NCBI GenBank assembly: GCA_020073265.1
Contig: JAIQFN010000041.1
Coordinates: 1 to 52,533, forward strand
Direction: 5' to 3'
Source of the DNA: Terriglobia bacterium
Lineage (GTDB): Bacteria > Acidobacteriota > Terriglobia > Bryobacterales > Bryobacteraceae
Length of the DNA stretch: 52,533 nucleotides
Positions 31,758-41,406 of the stretch are shown piece after piece. A model generated the notes under the pieces. The model was not told the DNA's origin. It saw nothing but the letters and a program-made list of their open reading frames with translations, and did not search any database. The translations under genes were made by a program, and so were the position numbers. How positions within the stretch are numbered: the stretch's first letter is position 1; each line of letters begins with the position of its first letter.

Positions 31758-32720
31758 CTAGCGCGCGATCGATCCCGGGTCCAGTCCTTTGCTGAGATCG
31801 AACGTGGCGCCAACGGCTGCCACCGAGCCGGTGTGGCGATTGAGACCCACCAGTTCGCGGATCCGATAGACCGCCTCGATGCCGGTACAATGCGCGCCCA
31901 GAAAATTTTGCAGGCCGAATTCGCGCAGCTTAGTGGCGGTCCACTTCAGCTTATCGTCGTCCAACTGGTACAGATGAAATCCGCCCAGCGCCGCGTACAC
32001 CGGCGCGTTCCGGATCGACGTGCGCGCATAGTCGAGCGTGTTGATGATCCCGGAGTGCCCGCAGCCGGAAACGATCACCAGCCCCTGCGCGGTATTGATC
32101 ACCAGCGACATGTCCTCGGGAATCGTGTCTTCCTTCCAGCCGCCCGGGGTTTGAATTTCGACGTGGCCGCTCCAGTTGTGCTCGGGATATTTGCGCGGAA
32201 CCGGCCCGGTGAGCCAAACGCCGTTCCACAGCTCGACCGGATGATCGTACACGACGAAGTGCCCGCCGGTGGCTTCATATTCGCGCCGCGTAGTGGCCAT
32301 GAACTCCAAAGGCTTGCCTTGATCGGTACGGCGTGCGTCGAAAATTCCCTGGCCGACGTGCGCCCGCGAGAGCGCTGCGGGATGGCCGGGCATCAGCGCG
32401 CGCCGCAGCGTCATCAGCCCGCCGGTATGGTCGTGATGACTGTGGCTGAGCACGACATCGGTGATGTTGGAGAGATCCACGTGCAGCTCACTGGCGTTAG
32501 TCAGCACGGTATCCGGGCGGTCGCCGGTGTCGAACAGGATGCGGTGCCCGTCCACGTCCACCACCGCTGAAAATCCCCATTCTCCGATGCCGTCGTCGGA
32601 CGTCAGCATGGTGGAGAGCACCTCCACGCGGAGCGACTTTACGCGATAGCCGGGATCCAGTTGCGCCTCGAGCGCGATGGGCAGCAAGATCGCGGCGGCA
32701 CAGATTGTGAACAGCCTCAT
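31758..32720 (-). CDS. Exported MBL-fold metallo-hydrolase
   Basis: A 320-residue metallo-beta-lactamase-fold protein with a signal peptide (MRLFTICAAAILLPIALEA). The metal motif HSHHDHTGG is near residue 93 (HxHxDH). A later ligand His is in VSGCGHSGIINTLDYA, and GGFHL carries another. The arrangement matches COG1237 proteins, including archaeal ribofuranosylaminobenzene 5'-phosphate-synthase-like enzymes. Its export argues for a periplasmic hydrolase of unknown substrate rather than a pterin enzyme. It is divergent from the HipA-like gene. Confidence 0.87.
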   Translation of the reverse strand: MRLFTICAAAILLPIALEAQLDPGYRVKSLRVEVLSTMLTSDDGIGEWGFSAVVDVDGHRILFDTGDRPDTVLTNASELHVDLSNITDVVLSHSHHDHTGGLMTLRRALMPGHPAALSRAHVGQGIFDARRTDQGKPLEFMATTRREYEATGGHFVVYDHPVELWNGVWLTGPVPRKYPEHNWSGHVEIQTPGGWKEDTIPEDMSLVINTAQGLVIVSGCGHSGIINTLDYARTSIRNAPVYAALGGFHLYQLDDDKLKWTATKLREFGLQNFLGAHCTGIEAVYRIRELVGLNRHTGSVAAVGATFDLSKGLDPGSIAR

Positions 32721-32820
32721 CTGATGTCCTCGTCAAAGATGTTACCCCAGGGCCGGCATGATCCGCCGACGGTATCGCGCGCCGACGCCCGCTAGAATGA
32801 ATGCTTGGCCCTCGGCGACG

Positions 32821-33654
32821 ATGCCCATCCATGCCACACGCCTGATCCGAAAAATGCGCGGCGGGGCGCAGGCGCATCTGCTGGCCTGCGACGACGGCCA
32901 CTTCTATGTCGTGAAATTCCGCAATAATCCGCAACACCGGCGCATCCTGGTCAATGAATGGATCGCCTCGGTCTTCCTGAATTACCTGCAAATCTCGACG
33001 CCCGCCGCTGCGATCGTCGATCTGTCGGCCGATTTCCTGGACGCCAACCCCGAGGTCCACATCCAGCTCGGCTCCAGGCGCCTCCCAGTGGAACCAGGCT
33101 GGCATTTCGGATCGCGCTATCCGGGCGATCCGGCCAAGGTGATGGTGTACGATTTTATTCCCGACCTGCTGCTGGAGAAAGTCGCCAACCGGACTGAATT
33201 CCTGGGCGTCCTGGTGTTCGACAAGTGGATCGGAAACGCCGATGCGCGCCAATCCATCTTCTTCCGCGCGCGGCTGGAGCAACGCTCCGCCACTGAACGC
33301 AGCCTTCCGCTGAGGCAGGGCTTCGTGGCCTACATGCTGGACCACGGCTACGCGTTCGACGGCCCGCATTGGAGCTTCAGCGATTCGCCGCTGCAGGGAC
33401 TGTATTTTCGCCCCATCGTGTACCAGCAGGTCCGTTCCCGCGAAGATTTTCAACCCTGGCTCGATCGCATCGTGCATTTTCCCGAAGAGCTGGTGGATCA
33501 GGCGCACAAACAGATCCCGCCCGAGTGGCTGGAAGGCGATGAAGGCACGCTGGAGGCGCTGCTGGAGAAATTGATGTCGCGCCGCAAGCGCGTTCCGGAC
33601 CTGATTCAAGACTCGCGCCGCGGGCGGATCAACCCGTTTCCGCAGTGGAAATGA
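32821..33654 (+). CDS. HipA-like kinase family protein, no antitoxin partner seen
   Basis: A 277-residue protein resembling the HipA-like (HipA_2) family. Kinase-like features: GGAQAHLLACDDGHFYVVKFRNN (beta strands with a candidate ATP-binding Lys in VVKF), LVNEWIASVFLNYL, LLEKVANRTEFLGVLVFDKWIGNADARQ (catalytic-loop-like WIGNADAR) and FVAYMLDHGYAFDG (metal-loop Asp). Unlike HipA operons, no HipB-like helix-turn-helix gene adjoins. ATG 32821 lacks a strong ribosome-binding site; ATG 32797 is possible. It converges without gap on the PAS gene (stop TGA/TCA junction at 33654/33655). Confidence 0.72.
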   Translation: MPIHATRLIRKMRGGAQAHLLACDDGHFYVVKFRNNPQHRRILVNEWIASVFLNYLQISTPAAAIVDLSADFLDANPEVHIQLGSRRLPVEPGWHFGSRYPGDPAKVMVYDFIPDLLLEKVANRTEFLGVLVFDKWIGNADARQSIFFRARLEQRSATERSLPLRQGFVAYMLDHGYAFDGPHWSFSDSPLQGLYFRPIVYQQVRSREDFQPWLDRIVHFPEELVDQAHKQIPPEWLEGDEGTLEALLEKLMSRRKRVPDLIQDSRRGRINPFPQWK

Positions 33655-34725
33655 TCAGCGCGGCAGGGTCAGCGTGCCCTCGTAGTAGATCACCTGAGTG
33701 CGCTCATCGCGAACGGCTCGCGCGTTTTCGATCACTCGAATGATCCGGCCATCCTTGCGCTTCAGAAGAAGTTCCACGTCCACCAGCCGGCCTTCCGTTT
33801 CCAATTTCGCCGTGAGCCTTTCCCGCTCTTGGGGGACCGCGTACAAATCGCTGACATCCTGCGCGCGCAACTCGTTCTCCGAATCGTATCCCAGCATCTC
33901 CACTAGTGCGCGATTCGCACCCAGCAGTTCGCCATTCGGACTGGTCTGGTAGATGCCTTCGGAAACAGTTTCGAACAGGGTCCGGTACTTGGTTTCCGAT
34001 TCATGCAAGGCCGCCTCGATGCGCCTGCGGGCGCTGACGTCGACGAATGTGACCACTGCGCCGCACACCGCGCCCGCCTCCAGAATCGGGAAGGCGGAAT
34101 ATTCCACCGGAAACGACGAGCCATCGGCGCGAAAGAAGCTCTCGTCATCGATCTGGCACCCGCGCCCATCCCGGAGGACGCGATGGATGGCGCAGTCGGC
34201 TAGCGGACGTGGCTGTCCCTTCGAATCGGTGTGATGAATCAGCTCGTGCATGCGCCGGCCTAAGAGGTCTTCGCGCCGGTAGCCGAGCATGGCCGCCGCG
34301 GACCCGTTGGTGAAGGTGCAGCGGTCCTCCAAATCGACCTCGTAGACACCCTCGCCGGTGGATTCCAGCAGCAGTTCCAGCCGTTTCTTGGCCTCCTCGG
34401 CTTGCCCGCGCTGCGTTTCGAGCGCACTGGCCAGCGGCGCGCAGGTGGCAATCGCGCCGATCCGGTTCCCGTCGCCATCCAGCAGAGGCTTGGCGCTTAC
34501 CAGTACGTTGGTCTCAACGCCGGACACGCCCACGGCGGCAAACTCGACCGTCAGGGCGGTTCCGGTTTCGAGCGCACGGAACAGCGGATGGTTCCGAGGC
34601 AGCACGTCGCCGCCGAAAAGTTTTCGGGCGGCTCGATTCGCGACAACGATGTTGCCGTGAGTCTCGCAGGCCAGGACGGCCACGTCGGCCGACTCCAGCA
34701 CCGACGCTAGGAATTCGTCAGGCAT
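33655..34725 (-). CDS. PAS-domain protein without a recognisable output domain
   Basis: A 356-residue cytoplasmic protein made of PAS modules: a degenerate first one (about 1-95: LESADVAVLACETHGNIVVAN), a second (about 113-235: LLESTGEGVYEVDLEDRCTFTN, with PAC-like VTFVDVSARR), and a third (about 245-355: LFETVSEGIYQTSPNGELLGANRAL). Short helices link them. No kinase, GGDEF, EAL or DNA-binding part follows; the last PAC strand is the C-terminus. It may be a free-standing sensor that acts by protein contact, or a remnant whose output domain was lost. No Shine-Dalgarno is seen at 34725. Confidence 0.85.
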   Translation of the reverse strand: MPDEFLASVLESADVAVLACETHGNIVVANRAARKLFGGDVLPRNHPLFRALETGTALTVEFAAVGVSGVETNVLVSAKPLLDGDGNRIGAIATCAPLASALETQRGQAEEAKKRLELLLESTGEGVYEVDLEDRCTFTNGSAAAMLGYRREDLLGRRMHELIHHTDSKGQPRPLADCAIHRVLRDGRGCQIDDESFFRADGSSFPVEYSAFPILEAGAVCGAVVTFVDVSARRRIEAALHESETKYRTLFETVSEGIYQTSPNGELLGANRALVEMLGYDSENELRAQDVSDLYAVPQERERLTAKLETEGRLVDVELLLKRKDGRIIRVIENARAVRDERTQVIYYEGTLTLPR

Positions 34726-34875
34726 TTTCCAGGAGGTTCTCTAAAATTTTAGCCGAATTCCACGACGGACGATCTCGCCGTGTGATACCGTGTAGAATTC
34801 AGTCGCCAGCCGCGCGCCGCTTGCGTACGCCGGCCGGTGGAGATTTTGGATTTTGTTCGCACGGGAGGAAAACCC

Positions 34876-35169
34876 ATGGAAGCCCTCGGCATGGTGGAAA
34901 CCAAAGGATTGGTCGGCGCGATTGAAGCGGCCGACGCGATGGTGAAAACCGCGAAAGTCACGTTGCAGGGAAAAGAGTACATTGGCGCGGGTTACGTCAC
35001 GGTCACGGTTCGAGGCGACGTGGGCGCGGTCAAAGCGGCCACCGACGCCGGCGCCGCCGCTGCACGCCGCGTGGGCGAGCTGGTTTCCGTGCACGTCATT
35101 CCCGCGCCGCATGCTGAAATCGAACCCGTGCTGCCGGGCGCCAAGAAGGGCGACAAATCGCTGGGCTGA
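34876..35169 (+). CDS. Bacterial microcompartment shell protein (BMC-H)
   Basis: A 97-residue single BMC domain (PF00936), the hexamer-forming PduA/EutM/CcmK type. It starts [22 protein letters not shown], the classic opening; the middle [35 protein letters not shown] is near-textbook, with pore-region GAGY. It ends in a short basic tail. GGGAGG sits 9 bases before ATG 34876; upstream ATG 34837 would add non-homologous residues. The acylating aldehyde dehydrogenase begins 49 bases later. No pentamer (EutN/CcmL) or BMC-T gene is in the window. Confidence 0.96.
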   Translation: MEALGMVETKGLVGAIEAADAMVKTAKVTLQGKEYIGAGYVTVTVRGDVGAVKAATDAGAAAARRVGELVSVHVIPAPHAEIEPVLPGAKKGDKSLG

Positions 35170-35218
35170 CCCGCGGCCAGCCGCTCGACCCCGCTGAGCG
35201 CAACGCTTTTCGGCCCGT

Positions 35219-36985
35219 ATGTCCTCGAACTTGAAAGACCCGGATCTCATCTCGGTCCAGGAGGTGCGCTCCAAAGTCGAGGAGGCCTACGCGGCCTGGC
35301 AGCGCTACCGAACTTTCTCGCAGGAACAAGTTGACGGCATCGTTGAGCGCGTGGCGGCTGCGGCGCGCTCCCATGCCCGGCGCCTTGCGGAGCTGGCGGT
35401 GGAGGAAACCGGATACGGCAACGTCGCCGACAAGCTGGCCAAGAACCTGTTGTGCTGCGACGTGCTTCCGCGCGCCATGCGTGGCTTGAAGACAGTGGGC
35501 GTGCTGCGCGAGCTGCCCGAGCAGAAGATGGTGGAGATCGGAGTGCCGATGGGCGTGGTCGCGGCCATCCTGCCCACCACCAACCCGACCTCGACCGCGA
35601 TTTACAAGACGCTCATCTCGCTGAAAGCCGGCAACGGGATTGTCCTCAGCCCGCATCCGCGCGCCAAGGCCTGCACCTGCGAAACGGCGGCCGTGCTGCA
35701 ACAAGCCGCGCTCGCCGCGGGCGCGCCCGAAGGCCTGGTGCAATGCATCTACAACTCCACGCTGGATGCCACCAACGCCTTGATGAAACATCCCCGCACC
35801 AGCGTGATTCTTTCCACCGGCGGCAGCGGGATCGTGCGCGCAGCATATTCGAGCGGCAAGCCGGCCTTCGGCGTGGGTCCGGGCAATGTTCCGGTGCTGC
35901 TGGATCGCTCCGCCCAGCTCGAAGAGGCGGTCGCGAAGGTTGTCGAGGGCAAGTCGTTCGACTACGGCACGGTTTGTTCCAGCGAGCAGTGCATCGTCGC
36001 CGAACACGACTTGCGCGAGCCGATTCTCGCCGCATTGAAAACGCGCAAGGCTTTTGTGTGCGACGCGCGGCAAACCGAGGCGCTGGCCCGGCTGCTCCTG
36101 ACGCCGAACTTCACCGTGAATCCGGATTGCGTGGGCCAAGCCGCGCCGAAGATCGCGCGGATGGCCGGAATCCAGGCACCCGCCGACACTTCCGTCCTGG
36201 TGGTGGAGATTCAAGGCGTGGGCAAGCAGCACCCGCTCTCGGCCGAAAAACTTTCGCCGGTGCTCTCGCTCTATTTCGTTGCGGATTTCGCCGCCGCCCT
36301 GGACGCCTGTGAAGCGCTGCTCCGGTTCGGCGGCCTGGGCCACACCGCCGTCATTCACGCCTCGGACGACACGCGCATCCGGGAGTTCGCCTTGCGCATG
36401 CCCGCCTTCCGGGTGCTGGCCAACACGTCGGCGCCGCAGGGATCCACCGGCATCACCACCAACGTGTTTCCCGCCATGACGCTGGGATGCGGCGCGGTGG
36501 CCGGCAACATCACCAGCGACAACGTGGGACCTCTGAATCTGATTAACATCAAGAGACTCGCATACATGACACGCAAAGCCGAAGACGCTTTTGAGAGCCG
36601 CGAATTTTCCGAGATCTCGGGCCCCATCGATCGCCACGCCGTGGTGGCGGCCGTCGAACGCTACCTGGCCAAGCGCGACCTGGATCAACCTCCCGCCATG
36701 ACCACCGCGGTGGTGGACCGGTTTCTGGAATCCAAGCGCGGCGGCAGCACAACCGCGCCGGCTTCCCCGCCCTCGGCTGTCTCCGGCACGCCCGCCGCAG
36801 AGCCGCTCCCCATCGTGGATTTCGTCTGCGAGGACGACGTTCGCCGCGCAGTGGCACAATCGAAGAAGATCTATGTCGGCCCAGCCAGCATCATTACGCC
36901 GTCCGCCCGAGACTTGGCGCTGCACCACGATGTGCTGGTCATGACCGATCAGAAAAAGGCGATGCGAAAAAGTACGTCGGAATAG
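35219..36985 (+). CDS. CoA-acylating aldehyde dehydrogenase (EutE/PduP-like) with C-terminal extension
   Basis: A 588-residue enzyme; the EutE/PduP family is usually about 450-490. It converts an aldehyde to acyl-CoA using NAD. The catalytic nucleophile is C253 in [11 protein letters not shown]. Cofactor-site segments are [20 protein letters not shown] and [13 protein letters not shown]. Residues from about 490 form a Pro/Ala-rich linker and a conserved small tail ([18 protein letters not shown] and [13 protein letters not shown]); a similar TPxARDxL stretch occurs in other microcompartment enzymes, so it could aid assembly. That reading is inference. Paired with the BMC-H gene upstream. Confidence 0.9.
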   Translation: MSSNLKDPDLISVQEVRSKVEEAYAAWQRYRTFSQEQVDGIVERVAAAARSHARRLAELAVEETGYGNVADKLAKNLLCCDVLPRAMRGLKTVGVLRELPEQKMVEIGVPMGVVAAILPTTNPTSTAIYKTLISLKAGNGIVLSPHPRAKACTCETAAVLQQAALAAGAPEGLVQCIYNSTLDATNALMKHPRTSVILSTGGSGIVRAAYSSGKPAFGVGPGNVPVLLDRSAQLEEAVAKVVEGKSFDYGTVCSSEQCIVAEHDLREPILAALKTRKAFVCDARQTEALARLLLTPNFTVNPDCVGQAAPKIARMAGIQAPADTSVLVVEIQGVGKQHPLSAEKLSPVLSLYFVADFAAALDACEALLRFGGLGHTAVIHASDDTRIREFALRMPAFRVLANTSAPQGSTGITTNVFPAMTLGCGAVAGNITSDNVGPLNLINIKRLAYMTRKAEDAFESREFSEISGPIDRHAVVAAVERYLAKRDLDQPPAMTTAVVDRFLESKRGGSTTAPASPPSAVSGTPAAEPLPIVDFVCEDDVRRAVAQSKKIYVGPASIITPSARDLALHHDVLVMTDQKKAMRKSTSE

Positions 36986-36997
36986 CCCGGCTCGAAA

Positions 36998-37483
36998 ATG
37001 AAACAGAAACTGGAAGGCCTGAAAACCGAAATCGAGCAATACCTGGAACAGTCGGGGATGGCCGTGTTTTACGGCTGCTCGCGCGCGCAGGAGTCCCTGC
37101 CGGTCTACTGGGATTGCGATCAGCATCCCGACTATCGGCAGTTCGTGCAGGCCGCTCGGGCCGCGGGCGTGAAGCTGATCGTTTTTCATCAGCGCGAATT
37201 CTCCTCCGGGCAAATCGACGAAGCCGTCGAGCAATTGGAAGGCTGCGACCTGCCCGCGGAGGATTACCGGGAATTCGAACGCCACCTGAATCGCATGCGC
37301 GCCTACGATGGCCTGATCTGCGCCATCGAGCTCTCCTTCGATCTGGAAGGCCGGGTGTTCCTGTTCGATCTGCACACCGACTGGTACCAGGAGCTCGCCG
37401 ACCTGATGGATGAAATCCAGGTCCTGACGGCGACTCCGGATGACGACGAAACGCCGCTGGGCGGTTATTTTTCGAAGAACTGA
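36998..37483 (+). CDS. Protein of unknown function between microcompartment genes and recJ
   Basis: A 161-residue soluble, acidic alpha/beta protein: MKQKLEGLKTEIEQYLEQSG leads into FYGCSRAQESLPVYWDCDQHPDY and KLIVFHQREFSSGQIDEAVEQL. The later half is helical, with VFLFDLHTDWYQELADLM, ending GGYFSKN. I do not recognise the family. It is 12 bases after the aldehyde dehydrogenase and 7 bases before recJ, so it is probably co-transcribed with both. No signal peptide or membrane segment. Confidence 0.8.
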   Translation: MKQKLEGLKTEIEQYLEQSGMAVFYGCSRAQESLPVYWDCDQHPDYRQFVQAARAAGVKLIVFHQREFSSGQIDEAVEQLEGCDLPAEDYREFERHLNRMRAYDGLICAIELSFDLEGRVFLFDLHTDWYQELADLMDEIQVLTATPDDDETPLGGYFSKN

Positions 37484-37490
37484 AGACTGA

Positions 37491-39238
37491 GTGTCCACGC
37501 AACCCGCCATCAAAGCGCCCGCGCCCCAATGGTTGATGCCCGAAGTGGATCAGCCGGCGGTCCTCGAGCTGGCCGCCGCCCTGCACGCGCAACCGCTGAC
37601 CGCGCGCGTCCTGCTGCACCGCGGTTTGAGCGATCCGAAATCCGCCCAGCGATTCCTGACGCCCGCTCTGGAGCACCTTCACGATCCGCTCGCGCTCACC
37701 GGAATGCGGGAAGCGGTGGGGCGTCTGCGATCGGCCATCGAAGCCAAGGAAAAAATCCTGATCTACGGCGATTACGACGTAGACGGCACCGTCTCGGTGG
37801 TGATTCTGACGAAAGCCATCGAACTGGCCGGCGGCGTAGCGACGCACCACGTGCCGCACCGGATCCGCGAAGGCTACGGCATGCGCTCGGAGGTGATCGA
37901 GCGCGCCGCTGCCATGGGCGTTCGGCTCATCGTCAGCGTCGACACCGGCATCCGCGCGCAGGAAGTGGTGCGCGGCGCTCGCGAGCTGGGGATCGATGTC
38001 ATCGTCACCGATCATCACTTGCCCGAGGCCGAGCTTCCGCCCGCGCTGGCGGTCCTGAATCCGAACCGCCGCGATTGCAGCTACCCCGACAAGAACCTGT
38101 GCGGCGCGGGCGTAGCGTTCAAGCTGGTGCAGGCGCTGCTACAGACCCTGGGCTGGCCGGAAGAAAAGCTGTCGCGCATGCTGAAGTCGTTTCTGAAGCT
38201 GGTGGCGGTGGCGACGGTGGCCGACGTGGTGCCGCTGGTGGGCGAGAATCGCGTCATCGTCAAATATGGGCTGCAGGGCTTGAATCGTGCCCGCAATCCC
38301 GGCTTGCGCGCGATCCTGGAAGTTTCGGGATTGTGGGAAGGCCGCGCGCCGAGCGCACGCCAGGTGGCTTTTCAGATCGCCCCGCGCATCAACGCCGCCG
38401 GCCGCATGGACGACGCCGAAAATGTCATCCAGCTGTTCCTGACCGAGGATGTCGAACAGGCGCGAAAGCTGGCCGCCAGTCTTCACTCGCTCAACCAGGA
38501 GCGCCAGCAGACCGAAGCCGACATCGTGCGGCTGGTGCTGGAGGAGTGCTCCAAGTTTCCGGTCACCGAGGACCAGGCCGCGCTGGTGTTCTCCGGACGC
38601 GGCTGGCATCGCGGCGTGGTCGGGATCGTCGCCAGCCGGTTGGTGGAGCGCTTCTGCCGCCCGGTGTTCGTGCTGAGCGAAGAGGACGCTGAGACGCAGG
38701 GATCCGGCCGGAGCATCGCGGCGTTCCATCTGCTCGACGCGCTGGAATCGATGCCCGACCTGTTCACCCGCTTCGGCGGCCACAAGCAGGCGGCCGGACT
38801 CAGCCTGCCTACCGAGCTGGTTCCCGAGTTTCGCCGGCGGCTTCAAGCCTATGCGTCCGAGCGGCTCACGCCCGCCGATTTCCGCCCGCAGCTAGCCATC
38901 GATGCGCTGGTGGATCTCAAGGAGCTGACCACCGGACCGGCCGTCGAGGAGATCCTCGCCATGGCGCCCTTCGGCTTCGGCAACCCCGCGCCGGTGCTGG
39001 CGATCCTGGACGCCGAGATCGCCGCGGCTCCCGTTCCGCTCAAGGAAAAACATCTGAAGGTTCACTTCCGCCAGAATGGGCGCAGCCTGATGTCCACGGC
39101 CTGGAACTTCGCCGAGCGAGCCTCGGAATTTTCAGCCGGCGCTCACGCCGACGCCGCGTTTTCGCTCGAACACGATTCTTACGCCGAGAGCCGCGGCTGG
39201 GGCGGATGGTCGGCGACATTGCGCGACATTCGTCCGGC

Positions 39239-39242
<4 letters not shown>
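37491..39242 (+). CDS. recJ: Single-stranded-DNA-specific exonuclease RecJ
   Basis: A 583-residue DHH-superfamily 5'-3' exonuclease for recombination and repair. Metal motifs: D94-Y-D96-V-D98-G (motif I), VSVDTGIRAQE (motif II), D174-H-H in VTDHHLPEAE (motif III). RINAAGRMDDAE is the RecJ-specific motif, and FGGHKQAAGLSL is the DHHA1 GGGHxxAAG motif. The OB-fold end (FAERASEF and around) closes the protein. GTG 37491 is the start of homology (MSTQPAIKAP is a weak leader). Terminal overlap of four bases with the convergent hydrolase gene. Confidence 0.97.
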
Positions 39243-39919
<677 letters not shown>

Positions 39920-39954
39920 CTCAGCCCAGCTTAACAATTAGGCGAGGTGCGCGA

Positions 39955-41271
39955 TCAGCCGGCGTGCTTCTTGACGGGGTAATTCTTGCCGGTCAACTGG
40001 CGGATGCGCGCTTCCAGCCGGGCCGCCTCCGCCCGACGCCGCATCTTCTTCAGCACTTCGACGTAGTCGACGGCCGTCTGCGCCAGCAGATCGAGGTTGG
40101 CGCCGGCCGAAGACACCGGGCGCTTGGCATTCAGGATTCCGTGCTTGTCCAGAATCGCGAGCGATTGCCGATACAGTGCGTCCGCCTCCGACAGGTTGTC
40201 CCGGGCCGCGTAAATGGACGCCAAGGTATTCAAACTGGCTACCGTCTCGCTCTCGCGCGCCGCCACCACCTGCTGCGCCAGCGGTTCAGCGTCCACCGGC
40301 CGGCCGAGCGCCGCGTACACTTCCGACAATTTCTGATACTTGTCGATCAACTCCGCGCTCCCCGATCCCAGCACTTTCATCCAGATGAACAGGGAGCGCT
40401 CATATTCGTGCGCCGACTCCGCGTATTTCTTCTGGCCGGCGTAAAACGATCCCAGCCGGTCCAGCGCAGCGGCGACCTCGGGATGCGTCGGACCGAAACT
40501 GCCCTCGCGAATCGACAACGTCCGGCGCAGCAGCGCCTCGGCGTCGGCGTCTTTCTTTTGCTCGAGCGCCAGATTGGCCAGCGCGTCCAGAGCCGGCAGC
40601 AGCTCAGGACTGGACGGCGAGAGCGTCTTCTCCTGGATCGCGATCACCCGCTGATAGAGCGTCGCCGCGGCCGCCGGATTCTGCCGTAGAACATTGATGC
40701 GGGCCAGTTGATTCAAGTCCGCCGCCAGATCCGCGTTCTCGCTGCCTGCGACGCGTTCGCGAATGGCCATCGCGCGCCGCAGATATTTCTCCGCCTCGGT
40801 GTACTTGGTGTCCGATTCCAGCGCTCGCGCAACCGCCTCGATAGCCGGGATCAGTTTCGGATCGTCATCGCCGTATTCGCGTTCCAGAATCCGCAGCGAT
40901 CGCTCGTACAGCTCTTCGGCTCGGGCGAATTTCATTTGCGCGAAGTTGACGCGCGCCAGGTCGTTCACCGCCGGGATCAATTGCGGGTTGGCCCGCCCCA
41001 GCGTGTCTTCCTCCAGCACCAGCCGTTTCTCGTACAGCTTCTCGGCCTCCGGGTAGCGGCCTTGCGATGAGTAAAAATCGGCCAGGTCCCGGTTGGCCTT
41101 CGCCACGCGAGGATCGGATGTCTTCCACTGCGCGGCTCCCGTGACCTCCGCAAGCAGAGTCTTCTCCTTCGGCGAGACAGCCGCCTGGGATTTGTCCAAA
41201 CCTTGACCAGACGCAACCGAGCCAAGTACTAGAACGAGCGGGATTAGTGTCCCATGCCGTAGAGTCTGCAT
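39955..41271 (-). CDS. Exported tetratricopeptide-repeat protein
   Basis: A 438-residue exported protein with a signal peptide (GTLIPLVLVLGSVASG). About eight TPR pairs follow, in kinesin-light-chain style: LADFYSSQGRYPEAEKLYEKRLVLEE, LARVNFAQMKFARAEELYERSL and so on, with long 42-residue periods, ending in a basic RIRQLTGKNYPVKKHAG. Such repeats bind other proteins or polymers. It is divergently placed, 135 bases from the NfrB-like gene. E. coli NfrA, the partner of NfrB, has a periplasmic TPR part, so a functional pairing is worth considering; there is no NfrA-type outer-membrane barrel here. Confidence 0.87.
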   Translation of the reverse strand: MQTLRHGTLIPLVLVLGSVASGQGLDKSQAAVSPKEKTLLAEVTGAAQWKTSDPRVAKANRDLADFYSSQGRYPEAEKLYEKRLVLEEDTLGRANPQLIPAVNDLARVNFAQMKFARAEELYERSLRILEREYGDDDPKLIPAIEAVARALESDTKYTEAEKYLRRAMAIRERVAGSENADLAADLNQLARINVLRQNPAAAATLYQRVIAIQEKTLSPSSPELLPALDALANLALEQKKDADAEALLRRTLSIREGSFGPTHPEVAAALDRLGSFYAGQKKYAESAHEYERSLFIWMKVLGSGSAELIDKYQKLSEVYAALGRPVDAEPLAQQVVAARESETVASLNTLASIYAARDNLSEADALYRQSLAILDKHGILNAKRPVSSAGANLDLLAQTAVDYVEVLKKMRRRAEAARLEARIRQLTGKNYPVKKHAG

Positions 41272-41406
41272 GTCGCCTCAATCATCGGCGGATGGCACCG
41301 GTTTTTGCAGTGAAGCAAAGCCTTCTAAGGCCCAATTGAAACTCTCCGCGGTAAAGTTTAGCCCCCCAGCCGAGACATTTTAAGGTGGCGTGGCACTAAT
41401 CCGTTG

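Noticed and set aside
35096-37513. An 805-codon open frame on the minus strand
   Set aside because: It is antisense to the BMC aldehyde dehydrogenase, a consequence of high-GC codon use; composition is Arg/Gly/His-rich and no motif is seen.
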